Shown: positions 1 to 8,284 of the stretch, piece by piece | Layout of the letters: each line of letters begins with the position of its first letter | How positions within the stretch are numbered: position 1 is the stretch's first letter | NCBI GenBank assembly: GCA_036960375.1 | Contig: JBALVY010000001.1 | Location: 248,001 to 312,000, forward strand | Direction: 5' to 3' | From: CAWVSB01 sp036960375 | GTDB lineage: Bacteria > Pseudomonadota > Gammaproteobacteria > Pseudomonadales > CAWVSB01 | DNA length: 64,000 bases | Position numbers and translations under genes: made by a program | Notes under the pieces: model-generated | What the model was told of the DNA's origin: nothing | Database searches by the model: none | The model's input: only the letters and a program-made list of their open reading frames with translations

Positions 1-165
1 AACTCCCTGGTGACGCCCGGCAAAAGACTCGAAAGCGGTTGGCTTTACCTGGGTAGCCCCGCTAAAAAAATCCGCCAGCTGAGTGAAAAGGAGCGCCAGC
101 AGCTAAGTTATAGTGCCGCAAACTACGTCAAGCTCAAGGATCAATATTTGGCCGATAGTGATTAG
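1..165 (+). CDS. Gamma-carbonic anhydrase family protein (YrdA-like), C-terminal fragment
   Basis: The frame is open from the first base and ends with TAG at 163-165, giving 54 C-terminal residues. The segment GWLYLGSPAKKIRQLS followed by YSAANYVKLKDQYL matches the end of the hexapeptide-repeat gamma-carbonic anhydrase (YrdA/PaaY-like) family, where a short helix packs against the left-handed beta helix. The metal-binding histidines would lie in the missing upstream part, so enzymatic activity cannot be judged. Family assignment is from recognised sequence pattern; the exact substrate is unknown. Confidence 0.75.
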   Translation, partial: NSLVTPGKRLESGWLYLGSPAKKIRQLSEKERQQLSYSAANYVKLKDQYLADSD

Positions 166-167
166 CC

Positions 168-278
168 TTGATTTGGCCAAGAGAATATAAAACGTGCTAT
201 CTTCAGGCCCTATCGTTACTGCTGGCAACCGGTGGTGCGCTAGCCGTGTTGTTTATCTATAAAGCAGTCTCCAAGTAG
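168..278 (+). CDS. Possible 36-residue hydrophobic peptide
   Basis: An open frame that could start at TTG 168 encodes about 36 residues with one hydrophobic stretch (LQALSLLLATGGALAVLFIY) and a lysine-bearing tail, ending at TAG 276-278. It looks like a single-pass membrane peptide with a positive inside end. There is no ATG and no clear ribosome binding site, so it may be a chance frame or the worn remnant of a gene. It lies between the carbonic-anhydrase-like gene and the drug transporter. Confidence 0.2.
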   Translation: MIWPREYKTCYLQALSLLLATGGALAVLFIYKAVSK

Positions 279-340
279 ACCCATCCTGCCTCTGGATACA
301 CGGGTAACCAGAGGCTAGCTCTCACAAAAGCAAGATTTCT

Positions 341-1540
341 ATGCAGCCGCAGAACTTCAATAAAACCCTGATAATTGCCCTGCTACTGCTGGCTAGCTCG
401 CTAGGTTCAATGTCGACCGACCTGTACGTACCCAGCTTGCCGCATCTACCAGAAATCTTTAACACCACCAAGAGCATGGTCCAGTTCACGCTGGTAGCCA
501 ATCTGCTCGCTTTTGGCCTGGCGCAACTGGCACTTGGCCCGCTCTCTGACAGAGTCGGCCGGCGACCTGTGCTGATCAGCGGTATCATCCTGTTCACTAT
601 CTTCAGCGCCTGCTGCGCACTCGCCCCGAACATCGGTTCACTGATAACTGCCAGAGCACTACAAGGCGCTGCCGGAGCCGCAGAAGCAGTGCTGACGCTG
701 GCGATAATAACGGACTTGTTCAATACGCGGGATCGCGTCCGTGTGCTGGCAATCTATGGCGTATTGTTTGCTTTTGCGCCTGCGGTTGCACCCATTCTTG
801 GTGGCTATATTCACGTCTACGGCGGCTGGCAATATAACTTCTGGCTGTTGGCCGGCCTAGGCTGTGTGCTCAGTTTTGCGATATGGAAATATATGCCCGA
901 AACAAACCCCGGCAAGAGTGCAACGAGGAAGCCTCAAAACGTGCTAAGACAATACCGGCAATTGATCTGTAATCCGGCGTTTCTATCCCTGTCCCTAATG
1001 ATGTCCATGATCTGCGCCGGCCTCTATGCCTATATTGCCTCGGCGCCATTTATTATCATTGATCACTACGGCATCGCGACAGAAGACTTTGGCTACTACC
1101 AGCTCATCGTGCTGGTTTTTTACGTTGCAGGCAGCTACCTTGCCGCCAAATTGGTAAACCGCGTCGGTAGTCAGTGGCTGCTCAATGCAGGGCTTATTCT
1201 TCTGGTAATTGGCGCTGTGTTATTGCTTTTATTCGAATATGTTTGGGGCTCAAGTCTGGCGACCTACATGATAGGTATCTCGGTAATTCTGTTTGCTCTT
1301 GGACCGCTGTGGGCTGTTGTACCCTCGCTGGCCATCGAGCAAGCCAATAGCGGTTCTGGTCTTGCCTCGGCACTATTCGGCTCCCTTGAAATGATGGGAG
1401 CGGGCATTGGTGTCCTTTTACTGGCGATCATTGACCTTCCAGTCAATCAGTCTGTCAGCCTGACCTTCGGCATGCTAACCCTGGCCGTATTAGGTTTCTA
1501 TTTCTGGTCCAGACGCTATATCGGCGACTCTGGCAATTAA
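341..1540 (+). CDS. Bcr/CflA family drug-resistance MFS transporter
   Basis: The product is a 399-residue inner-membrane protein with the hydrophobic pattern of a 12-helix major facilitator. The first helix is followed by STDLYVPSLP (residues 25-34), the signature of the Bcr/CflA group, and the loop between helices 2 and 3 holds the MFS motif GPLSDRVGRRP (66-76). This group exports compounds such as bicyclomycin or chloramphenicol by proton antiport; the substrate here cannot be told. The gene stands alone and its stop overlaps the convergent aroE stop by four bases (1537-1540). Confidence 0.88.
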   Translation: MQPQNFNKTLIIALLLLASSLGSMSTDLYVPSLPHLPEIFNTTKSMVQFTLVANLLAFGLAQLALGPLSDRVGRRPVLISGIILFTIFSACCALAPNIGSLITARALQGAAGAAEAVLTLAIITDLFNTRDRVRVLAIYGVLFAFAPAVAPILGGYIHVYGGWQYNFWLLAGLGCVLSFAIWKYMPETNPGKSATRKPQNVLRQYRQLICNPAFLSLSLMMSMICAGLYAYIASAPFIIIDHYGIATEDFGYYQLIVLVFYVAGSYLAAKLVNRVGSQWLLNAGLILLVIGAVLLLLFEYVWGSSLATYMIGISVILFALGPLWAVVPSLAIEQANSGSGLASALFGSLEMMGAGIGVLLLAIIDLPVNQSVSLTFGMLTLAVLGFYFWSRRYIGDSGN

Positions 1541-2367
1541 CCCGCCATAAGCTGAGCACGCATATCCGCTATGACTGTGGCGGTATCCGGGCGCACCGCG
1601 CGCCACAACGTAAACGACTCGGCGGCCTGTTCGACCAGCATACCCAGACCATCTACCCAGCCCGCCGCACCCTGCTGGCGAGCCCATGCTAAAAATACCG
1701 TAGGTTCAGCACCATACATCATGTCATAACAGTAAGCGGCAGGAGCTAACAGTCCATCAGGCAGAGGCGGCATTTCTCCCGCCAGGCTGGCGCTGGTACC
1801 ATTGATTACAAGGTCAAACTCTTGACCCTCCAGCTCATCAAAACCACAACCGGCAATATTACCCTCAGCGGCAAAACCTCGCGCCAACTGTTCTGCCTTT
1901 AACGGGGTTCGGTTAGCCACTGTCAGCTGCTGTGGCCTCTCGCCCAATATCGGCCCCAGAACACCCCGGACGGCACCGCCGGCCCCCAACAGTAGTATAC
2001 GTTTGTCAGCCATTTGCCAGGTTTGATTGACCATAATGTCTCGTACCATGCCCACGCCGTCGGTGGTTTCACCCAATACTGTGCCATCTTCGCCCATGAT
2101 CAAAGTATTGACCGCACCGGCCTGCCTGGCGCCCCGGGTCAACTTGTCTGCATATTCATAAGCATCAAGCTTAAATGGTTGGGTAATATTAAGACCTTTG
2201 CCGCCTGCCTCAAAAAAGGCCCGCGCTGCGCTGGCAAATTCGCCTACAGCGACTAACTGGCGTTCATAGGCGATTTCCTGATCGGTTTGCCTGGCAAAAG
2301 CCGCATGAATTAACGGCGACTTGCTATGCGCAATAGGATTACCAAAAACAGCGTATACGTCGGTCAT
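1537..2367 (-). CDS. aroE: Shikimate dehydrogenase
   Basis: The 276-residue product reduces 3-dehydroshikimate to shikimate with NADPH, a step in chorismate and aromatic amino-acid synthesis. The substrate site is visible as SKSP (15-18), the catalytic lysine K66 in NITQPFK, and TTDGVG with D103. The NADP site is seen as GAGGA (128-132) and NRT (152-154). Length matches the family. It is the last gene of a leftward cluster starting with the LysM gene near 7.6 kb, and an aroE-hemF-tsaC neighbourhood is also found in Pseudomonas. Confidence 0.96.
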   Translation of the reverse strand: MTDVYAVFGNPIAHSKSPLIHAAFARQTDQEIAYERQLVAVGEFASAARAFFEAGGKGLNITQPFKLDAYEYADKLTRGARQAGAVNTLIMGEDGTVLGETTDGVGMVRDIMVNQTWQMADKRILLLGAGGAVRGVLGPILGERPQQLTVANRTPLKAEQLARGFAAEGNIAGCGFDELEGQEFDLVINGTSASLAGEMPPLPDGLLAPAAYCYDMMYGAEPTVFLAWARQQGAAGWVDGLGMLVEQAAESFTLWRAVRPDTATVIADMRAQLMAG

Positions 2368-2404
2368 AGGTCAATTATTTCTCTAGCACTGTGGGAAGGA
2401 GGGG

Positions 2405-2788
2405 CTAAGGCATGCTGCCGGCTTTAGCGGCCAGCTCTTTCATTTTTTCGAGGTTTCTCACCCAGCAATTATCCAAACCGGCTTTGGCACAGACTTCTTG
2501 TGCAGCCTGCTCTGCCTCGTCAGCCGAAGTATAAAGGCCATAGGCAAGCACAAAAAATATATTGCCTTTTGAGGCTATACGAGCCACTCCCATTTGATCC
2601 AAATCCAAGCCTGATGAGCTCGCCAGACTGCGTGCCGCCGATTCATCCTTGAAAGCGCCCATCTGAATGGTATAGCGAGAAGTTAAATCCGTAGCTCTAA
2701 TTTCTGTTGAACTATAGCCGGTAGAATTACCTTCCGCCCGAACAGAGGACAGCAGTAATAACAACAGGCCAAAACATAGAAACTTCAT
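2405..2788 (-). CDS. Small secreted SPOR-domain-like protein
   Basis: The 127-residue product begins with a clear signal peptide (residues 1-18, MKF then a leucine run ending SVRA). After a short linker, residues 38 to about 115 resemble a SPOR domain: YTIQMGAFKDESAARSLA, a central strand segment, and FVLAYGLYTSADEAEQAA. SPOR domains bind denuded glycan strands of peptidoglycan at division sites. The start is supported by GGGAG just upstream. No partner division gene is adjacent, so the role is inferred from the domain alone. It sits between the unknown gene and aroE in the same direction. Confidence 0.7.
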   Translation of the reverse strand: MKFLCFGLLLLLLSSVRAEGNSTGYSSTEIRATDLTSRYTIQMGAFKDESAARSLASSSGLDLDQMGVARIASKGNIFFVLAYGLYTSADEAEQAAQEVCAKAGLDNCWVRNLEKMKELAAKAGSMP

Positions 2789-2824
2789 TTTGCGACTCCC
2801 TTAGCCACACAAACAGAACCAGTT

Positions 2825-3352
2825 TTAGTGTACGGCCTTAGCTGAAGTATTGCTATCCAAGTCGGGCAGTTCAATATCCCACTGTGTAGCGGCGCAAGTT
2901 TTTTTCAACAAGTCTTTGATATTGTGAAGCATTTTGTCGCTAATTGGGACGTTAAGATTACTGTTATCCACACACACAAAGCCGAGACTGGCTCGACCCT
3001 TATCATTTCGACGATGCGAAATTGAACGCAATAAACGCGGCTGCTCACCCATAGGGTAACTCTTCGCCTGATCGGCAAACGGCGTGGTCGTATCGGCTCC
3101 TGCCCGGGCAGCATCTCGCTCGAACTGCACTCGCGCCTCGCGCTGCCCTTGTGTACCCTCTAGCGCTTTTCTCAAAAATTGTTCCAGACAAGGCCACCAG
3201 GCTTTAACCAGTCTGCGCGTAAGCCAAAAACGTACTTCATCTCCACTGCTGGTATTAAGACGGAATACCAATCGGTCTTGCTCAGCATCGAAACGTAACT
3301 GCAGCTGCTTCAGACTGCCTGAGATATTCAGCGCACTGTCACTCATAGCCAT
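2825..3352 (-). CDS. Conserved-looking hypothetical protein of unknown function
   Basis: I do not recognise this 175-residue protein. It has no signal peptide or membrane segment. The first half reads as alternating strands rich in charge (LKQLQLRFDAEQDRLVFRL, then VRFWLTRRLVKAWWPCLEQFLRKAL). The second half ends in an acidic tail. Its start overlaps the end of hemF by 10 bases, which suggests coupled translation; two ATG codons (3352 and 3346) could serve. The position between hemF and a SPOR gene gives no firm clue to function. Confidence 0.75.
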   Translation of the reverse strand: MAMSDSALNISGSLKQLQLRFDAEQDRLVFRLNTSSGDEVRFWLTRRLVKAWWPCLEQFLRKALEGTQGQREARVQFERDAARAGADTTTPFADQAKSYPMGEQPRLLRSISHRRNDKGRASLGFVCVDNSNLNVPISDKMLHNIKDLLKKTCAATQWDIELPDLDSNTSAKAVH

Positions 3353-4248
3353 TCTCTTGGAACCAGGTAGTCCTGCAATTTTGATTCAGGACTGCCTGCT
3401 TCGGGCTGATAGTCGTACTCCCAGGCGGCCAATGGCGGTAAAGACATTAAAATGGATTCCGTGCGACCACCCGACTGAAGACCGAATAAAGTGCCTCGAT
3501 CAAAAACCAGGTTAAATTCAACGTAACGACCTCGACGATAAAGCTGAAACTGACGTTCCCTATCGCCATAGGGTATTTCTTTGCGTCGACTAACAATCGG
3601 CCGATAAGCCTTGATAAAATTATCACCTACAGACTGCATAAAACCAAAACAGGTGTCGAAATCCCACTCATTTAAATCGTCGTAAAACAAGCCGCCTACA
3701 CCTCGGGTTTCACCGCGATGTTTGAGATAAAAATACTCGTCACACCAGCTTTTGAAACGGGGATACACTTCATCGCCATAAGGTAAACATGCATCGCGAG
3801 CGACACTGTGCCAATGCTTACAGTCCTCTTCAAACGGATAATAGGGCGTCAAATCAAAACCGCCGCCAAACCACCATACCGGCTCTACACCCTCTTTCTC
3901 AGCAACAAACAAACGCACATTAGCATGAGATGTTGGCACATAAGGGTTGCGCGGGTGTATGACCAGAGACACTCCCATCGCCCGAAAACTTCCACCCGTC
4001 AACTCAGGCCGATGAGCGGTGGCAGAGGGCGGTAATTTATCCCCATGTACCAGCGAGTAGTTCACCCCGCCTTTTTCAATAACTGCACCGTTGCTGATCA
4101 CCCGAGTGCGACCTCCCCCCCCCCCGGGTCGCTGCCAACTTTCTTCAGTAAAAACCGCTGCGCCATCCTCTTGTTCCAGCTGACGACAGATATCATCCTG
4201 CAAAGATAACAGGTAATTTTCTACCAGACTTGTATCGGGGACACTCAT
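3343..4248 (-). CDS. hemF: Oxygen-dependent coproporphyrinogen III oxidase
   Basis: The 301-residue enzyme converts coproporphyrinogen III to protoporphyrinogen IX using O2 in haem synthesis. Family landmarks are in order: the glycine loop RPGGGGGR (40-47), histidines H98 and H108 around NPYVPTSHANVR, FDLTPYYPFEEDCKHWH, and the GGLFYDDL segment. Length is typical. The glycine loop is encoded by an unbroken run of eleven G on the coding strand (4115-4125 on the plus strand), so a one-base slip would abolish the protein. It lies 10 bases downstream of tsaC. Confidence 0.97.
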   Translation of the reverse strand: MSVPDTSLVENYLLSLQDDICRQLEQEDGAAVFTEESWQRPGGGGGRTRVISNGAVIEKGGVNYSLVHGDKLPPSATAHRPELTGGSFRAMGVSLVIHPRNPYVPTSHANVRLFVAEKEGVEPVWWFGGGFDLTPYYPFEEDCKHWHSVARDACLPYGDEVYPRFKSWCDEYFYLKHRGETRGVGGLFYDDLNEWDFDTCFGFMQSVGDNFIKAYRPIVSRRKEIPYGDRERQFQLYRRGRYVEFNLVFDRGTLFGLQSGGRTESILMSLPPLAAWEYDYQPEAGSPESKLQDYLVPREWL

Positions 4249-4258
4249 GAATTGACCT

Positions 4259-4819
4259 CTATTGGGACGTACGGACGACTTCGCCAGTAAGCAGACTTCT
4301 TATCTCGCTGGGTTTGGCTGCCCCAAGCGTAGCTCCGGGAAGAATAGCATCGAGACCGGTTGGGAAATAGCGACGTACCGTCAGGCTGGATCTGGCCGGC
4401 AGGTATCCCTGGGGGTTGGCTGAAGTGGAAACCACGGGCATAGCCAGCCGCTGGGTTAACTGCCTTATCAGGGGGTGAGCGCTTACTCTCAGTGCAACGG
4501 TATCAAAGTTTCCGCTTATCCAGGCTGGCGTGAACTCATTGACGGGTACCAACCAGGTGACTGGACCCGGCCAGCTATCAGCAAGCAAGCGATAATCATG
4601 GCTGCTGAGCTGCATCAACCAGGGTTGAAACTGCGCGATATCACCCGCCACCAAAATAAGGCCTTTAGCGGGGCTTCTATTTTTTAACCGCAGTAAACGG
4701 GCCACCGCATCGGCATTGAAAGGGTCACACCCCAAACCCCAGACGGCCTCTGTCGGATAGGCAATAACGCCGCCCCGAGCAATACATTCAGCCGCCCGTT
4801 GCAACCGAAATTGGCTCAT
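4259..4819 (-). CDS. tsaC: L-threonylcarbamoyladenylate synthase
   Basis: The 186-residue YrdC-type protein makes threonylcarbamoyl-AMP from threonine, bicarbonate and ATP, the first step of t6A formation at tRNA position 37. Visible motifs are YPTEAVWGLGCDP (21-33), KNRSPAKGLI (46-55) and STSANPQG (131-138), which line the nucleotide and bicarbonate pocket. It is the short bacterial form without the C-terminal Sua5 domain. Its start overlaps the purE stop by four bases, so the two are probably translated together. Confidence 0.95.
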   Translation of the reverse strand: MSQFRLQRAAECIARGGVIAYPTEAVWGLGCDPFNADAVARLLRLKNRSPAKGLILVAGDIAQFQPWLMQLSSHDYRLLADSWPGPVTWLVPVNEFTPAWISGNFDTVALRVSAHPLIRQLTQRLAMPVVSTSANPQGYLPARSSLTVRRYFPTGLDAILPGATLGAAKPSEIRSLLTGEVVRTSQ

Positions 4820-5322
4820 CCGGCTTGCAGACGCTCCTGTAGTGCGTCATTTTTCGCGAGAATCGCCCGGCCATTTTCTGCCCGTTCATCACGTATCTTT
4901 TGCGCCATTTTGTCGTCAGCAACAGCTAATATCTGGGCGGCCAAATAGGCTGCATTTTTTGCCCCGGCCTTGCCAATTGCCACGGTCGCTACAGGAATAC
5001 CTCCGGGCATTTGAACAGTTGCCAGCAGAGCGTCCAGACCATTGAGAGAGGCATCGATGGGCACGCCAATAACTGGCTTGCAGGTAACCGCTGCTACAGC
5101 ACCGGCTAAGTGTGCTGCCATGCCTGCGGCTGCCACAAACACAGCGCAGCCACGTTGATCAGCATCTTTGACGTAGCTGTGAGTTGCTTCCGGGGTACGA
5201 TGAGCTGAGCTAACACGCACCTCAAAACGGATATCGAATTTCTTTAACGTATCGATACATCCCTGCATCACTGGCAGATCAGAATCGGAGCCCATTAGAA
5301 TGGCCACAAATGGCTGTGACAT
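4816..5322 (-). CDS. purE: N5-carboxyaminoimidazole ribonucleotide mutase
   Basis: The 168-residue class I PurE moves the carboxyl group in N5-CAIR to give CAIR in purine synthesis. It shows GSDSD (11-15) and SAHRTP (39-44) with the catalytic H41. A longer frame would start at GTG 5331, but ATG 5322 has AAGGTG six bases upstream and matches the family start. The partner purK, usually adjacent, is not here; purE instead heads the tsaC-hemF run. Confidence 0.94.
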   Translation of the reverse strand: MSQPFVAILMGSDSDLPVMQGCIDTLKKFDIRFEVRVSSAHRTPEATHSYVKDADQRGCAVFVAAAGMAAHLAGAVAAVTCKPVIGVPIDASLNGLDALLATVQMPGGIPVATVAIGKAGAKNAAYLAAQILAVADDKMAQKIRDERAENGRAILAKNDALQERLQAG

Positions 5323-5384
5323 AGTTATCACCTTTTGATTGGAAAACCGGCCAAACTACCTAAAATCTTTCGTTGTTGCAAGCT

Positions 5385-6482
5385 TCATGCATCGCGCTGA
5401 TATCCACCGGCCACACTGAATATGTGCCCAGCCAGTTCCAGCTCGAGTAGATCAGACGTTAATTGTTCAAATTTTACCCCGCAACGACGGGCAATCACAT
5501 CAATTGTAGTCGGTTCAAACCCCACAGCAGCTAAGATTTTTTCACCTCCAGTCGATACCAATGCCTCTTTTGAGCGGTATCTGGTGGCCAAATACGTTTT
5601 TAGCGGTATAGCCAGTTCCGTCAGGATATCTGGCACCGTCTCTACCAAGGCCGCGCCGTCGCGGATCAACTGATGACAGCCTCTTGCTCTCGGGTTATGT
5701 ATTGATCCGGGCACGGCAAATACTTCTCTATTATAGTCGAGGGCCAACCGAGCTGTGATCAGGGAGCCACTACGTGGTGCTGCTTCCACCACCAGCGTGC
5801 CATAACTCAGCCCGGCAATAATGCGGTTACGACGGGGAAAGTGACCGGCTTTTGGTTCCGTGCCGGGGGCGAACTCGCTAACCAGTGCGCCATTTTCAAC
5901 AATCGCATCCGCCAGCTTAGCATTGCGGCGCGGATAGACGCTGTCAACACCCGTGCCCAACACCGCAATAGTTTGTCCTCCGCCTTCAAGCGCTCCCTGG
6001 TGAGCCGCCGTATCAATACCCAAGGCCAGACCGCTGGTCACCACTAATCCATGCTTAGCTAATTCGCCAGCAAAAGCCCGCGCCGTATCCAGCCCCGCAT
6101 GACTGGCATTTCTACTGCCAACAATAGCTAGCTGGGGCTGAGCCAAAGCTGCCAGCTCGCCTCGTACGTATAGTAAACCAGGGGGGTCATTAATGGCTGT
6201 GAGTAGCTCGGGATAAGTATCATCGGTCGGACAAATAACATGAATACCCATGCACTGAAAGCTTTCCCATTGACGTAGCACTGAGTCCGGCGGTGCTTTT
6301 TGACAAACCATCAAGGCGGATCGAATACGCGGCGCAATCGGCTCATCACCCCACAGGCTGATGTCCTCTGACAATGCTTTGCGAGGACAACCATAAACTC
6401 TGACGATATCGGCTAATGCGCCGCTGCCAATACCAGGCTGACAATGAAGATAATACCAATAGAAGGCGTCGGGGTAGGGCAT
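5385..6482 (-). CDS. dprA: DNA-processing protein A
   Basis: The 365-residue protein loads RecA on incoming single-stranded DNA during natural transformation. It shows an N-terminal helical (SAM-like) part, the Rossmann-type DprA core with GSR (122-124) and SGLALGIDTAAH (150-161), the FPRRNRIIAGLS segment, and a C-terminal winged-helix domain from about residue 300. Its start has AAGGAT upstream. It follows the LysM gene by 56 bases in the same direction, the arrangement also known from Pseudomonas. Presence of dprA alone does not prove competence. Confidence 0.95.
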   Translation of the reverse strand: MPYPDAFYWYYLHCQPGIGSGALADIVRVYGCPRKALSEDISLWGDEPIAPRIRSALMVCQKAPPDSVLRQWESFQCMGIHVICPTDDTYPELLTAINDPPGLLYVRGELAALAQPQLAIVGSRNASHAGLDTARAFAGELAKHGLVVTSGLALGIDTAAHQGALEGGGQTIAVLGTGVDSVYPRRNAKLADAIVENGALVSEFAPGTEPKAGHFPRRNRIIAGLSYGTLVVEAAPRSGSLITARLALDYNREVFAVPGSIHNPRARGCHQLIRDGAALVETVPDILTELAIPLKTYLATRYRSKEALVSTGGEKILAAVGFEPTTIDVIARRCGVKFEQLTSDLLELELAGHIFSVAGGYQRDA

Positions 6483-6538
6483 AACTCATCCTTGAGCTCA
6501 ACGGCAACATCCTGTCGCCGTAACTATGTTATTTTAGC

Positions 6539-7576
6539 TTATCTTCTTGACCGAGGCATATCTACACGGTCACCCACAGACAAGGGCTGCTTTGTCTCCA
6601 GAACCAGGGCATAACTCATCTTTTCATAAACCCTGAAATACATTAACAGACCGGCATTTTCATCCGGCAATACCAATTTTTGGTTCGCTACGCGGTCTAG
6701 TATAGTCTCACCCCGCTTCCAGATGGACATTACACTACCCGGCTCCAGGCCATCTCGTGTACCACGATTAACCATTACCACATTCATTGGGCCGATCTGG
6801 GTTACACCGCCTTCTACGTCCAGAATTTCACCTTTGATGTCCTGTAAAGGCAGCGCCGGCTGAAATAGCGCGCGCAGGGGCTCAACCTCCAGCGGCAGGA
6901 ACTTATCTCCCGAACGCAACTCTTCATGGCTACGGTTAACATCCAAAGTCGCAATATCTTCTTGCAGCGAAACCATTTTAGTCTCGCCTATCTCGGTCGC
7001 TTGCATTCCGAGAGCCTCACCCGTTTCAGGGTCTTTATAGAGTGTACCTTCACGGTAAACACCATAAACTTTATTCTCTTCATCAAAATAACCACGAGCA
7101 TAGACCTGATCTCCGACACCACTAATAATGTGTCTCTTGGTACCGCCAACCATATACGGCGCACCGTCCATCTCTCCCGGCTCGATGAAACGACTATTTC
7201 TCAAAAATGCATGAATCTCATCCAGCGGAATCGCCGGAATTGCATTATCAACCGGCGATGTACGCATCCCCGGTGACAATTTAACCACTCCACCAGACCC
7301 TCGGGTCAAAGATAAACGCGGTTTACCATCAACATAAGTCAAATACAGTTTGTCGCCCGGGTATATTAGATGCGGATTAGATACCTGCGGATTAACCTGC
7401 CAAATTTCAGGCCACAACCAAGGTTCGTTAAGAAATTTGCCCGAAATATCCCACAGGGTATCGCCTTCTTTAACGACATAGCTTTCGGGATGATTGTCCT
7501 TTAAGGTCACTTGGGCATAGGCGACGCTGGCTATCAGCCAAAATCCCGCCGCTATAGTGAGAATCCACCTTTTCAT
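6539..7576 (-). CDS. Secreted LysM peptidoglycan-binding protein
   Basis: The 345-residue product has a signal peptide (1-21, cleaved after AYA) and a LysM domain (about 33-82, YVVKEGDTLWDISGKF through PGDKLYLTY) that should hold it to the cell wall. The remaining 260 residues are a conserved region of unknown function with several beta-rich repeats. The same gene lies next to dprA in Pseudomonas and many gammaproteobacteria. A clear AAAGGAG precedes the ATG. It is divergent from def and probably heads the leftward cluster. Confidence 0.88.
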   Translation of the reverse strand: MKRWILTIAAGFWLIASVAYAQVTLKDNHPESYVVKEGDTLWDISGKFLNEPWLWPEIWQVNPQVSNPHLIYPGDKLYLTYVDGKPRLSLTRGSGGVVKLSPGMRTSPVDNAIPAIPLDEIHAFLRNSRFIEPGEMDGAPYMVGGTKRHIISGVGDQVYARGYFDEENKVYGVYREGTLYKDPETGEALGMQATEIGETKMVSLQEDIATLDVNRSHEELRSGDKFLPLEVEPLRALFQPALPLQDIKGEILDVEGGVTQIGPMNVVMVNRGTRDGLEPGSVMSIWKRGETILDRVANQKLVLPDENAGLLMYFRVYEKMSYALVLETKQPLSVGDRVDMPRSRR

Positions 7577-7772
7577 AAGCGCTCCTTTACCCGCACTTTT
7601 AATTATTTAAGGCCCTGTACGCCGTACGCAATACAGTCCATTAGCGTGTTTAGCCTGTTATACTATAGCAACAGAACTAAGGTTAAGCAGAATTTACACA
7701 ATTTTTTTGCTTAATTCTCATAATCTTAGCAGCTGAATATACTTTTACACTGGAAGCAGATCACAAACTGTA
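7577..7772. other. Divergent intergenic region between LysM gene and def
   Basis: This 196-base AT-rich spacer must hold the promoters for the leftward LysM-dprA cluster and the rightward def-fmt-rsmB-trkA run. A TATACTATAG stretch near 7659 could give a -10 box in either direction, but no well-spaced -35 partner is convincing, so no promoter is assigned. No RNA gene is apparent. Confidence 0.4.
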
Positions 7773-8279
7773 ATGGCCATACTAAATATTCTCGAATTCC
7801 CAGACCCCCGTTTGCGCACCGAAGCCACCCCGGTGGAGGCAGTCAGTGACGAAATTCGTCAGTTAGTAGATGACATGTTTGAGACCATGTATGCCGCACC
7901 GGGTATCGGTTTAGCCGCCACACAGGTCAATATACACAAGCAGATAATCGTCATTGATATTAGCGAAGATAATGACCAGCCACTGGTATTTATCAATCCC
8001 GAGATCAAAATACTGGATAATGACAAACACTCCTATGACGAAGGCTGTCTTTCAGTGCCTGGTTTCTATGAAACCGTAGAACGCCCGGCTCATGTTTCGG
8101 TCAAGGCTTTGGACAGAGACGGCCAGGTCTTTGACATGGTTCCAGATGACTTGCTGGCCGTTTGTATTCAACATGAAGTCGACCACCTCAATGGCAAGCT
8201 ATTTGTCGACTATATTTCCAGACTCAAGCGCCAGCGAATCCGCTCGAAGCTGGAAAAAGAGCATAAGCAAAGAGCCTGA
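7773..8279 (+). CDS. def: Peptide deformylase
   Basis: The 168-residue metalloenzyme removes the formyl group from the N-terminal methionine of new proteins. All three family motifs are present: GIGLAATQ (44-51), EGCLSVPG (90-97, metal ligand C92), and QHEVDHLNG (133-141, ligands H134 and H138 with catalytic E135). It is of the type-I class of Gram-negative bacteria. It is followed after five bases by fmt, which adds the formyl group, the usual pairing. Confidence 0.98.
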   Translation: MAILNILEFPDPRLRTEATPVEAVSDEIRQLVDDMFETMYAAPGIGLAATQVNIHKQIIVIDISEDNDQPLVFINPEIKILDNDKHSYDEGCLSVPGFYETVERPAHVSVKALDRDGQVFDMVPDDLLAVCIQHEVDHLNGKLFVDYISRLKRQRIRSKLEKEHKQRA

Positions 8280-8284
8280 ATATC

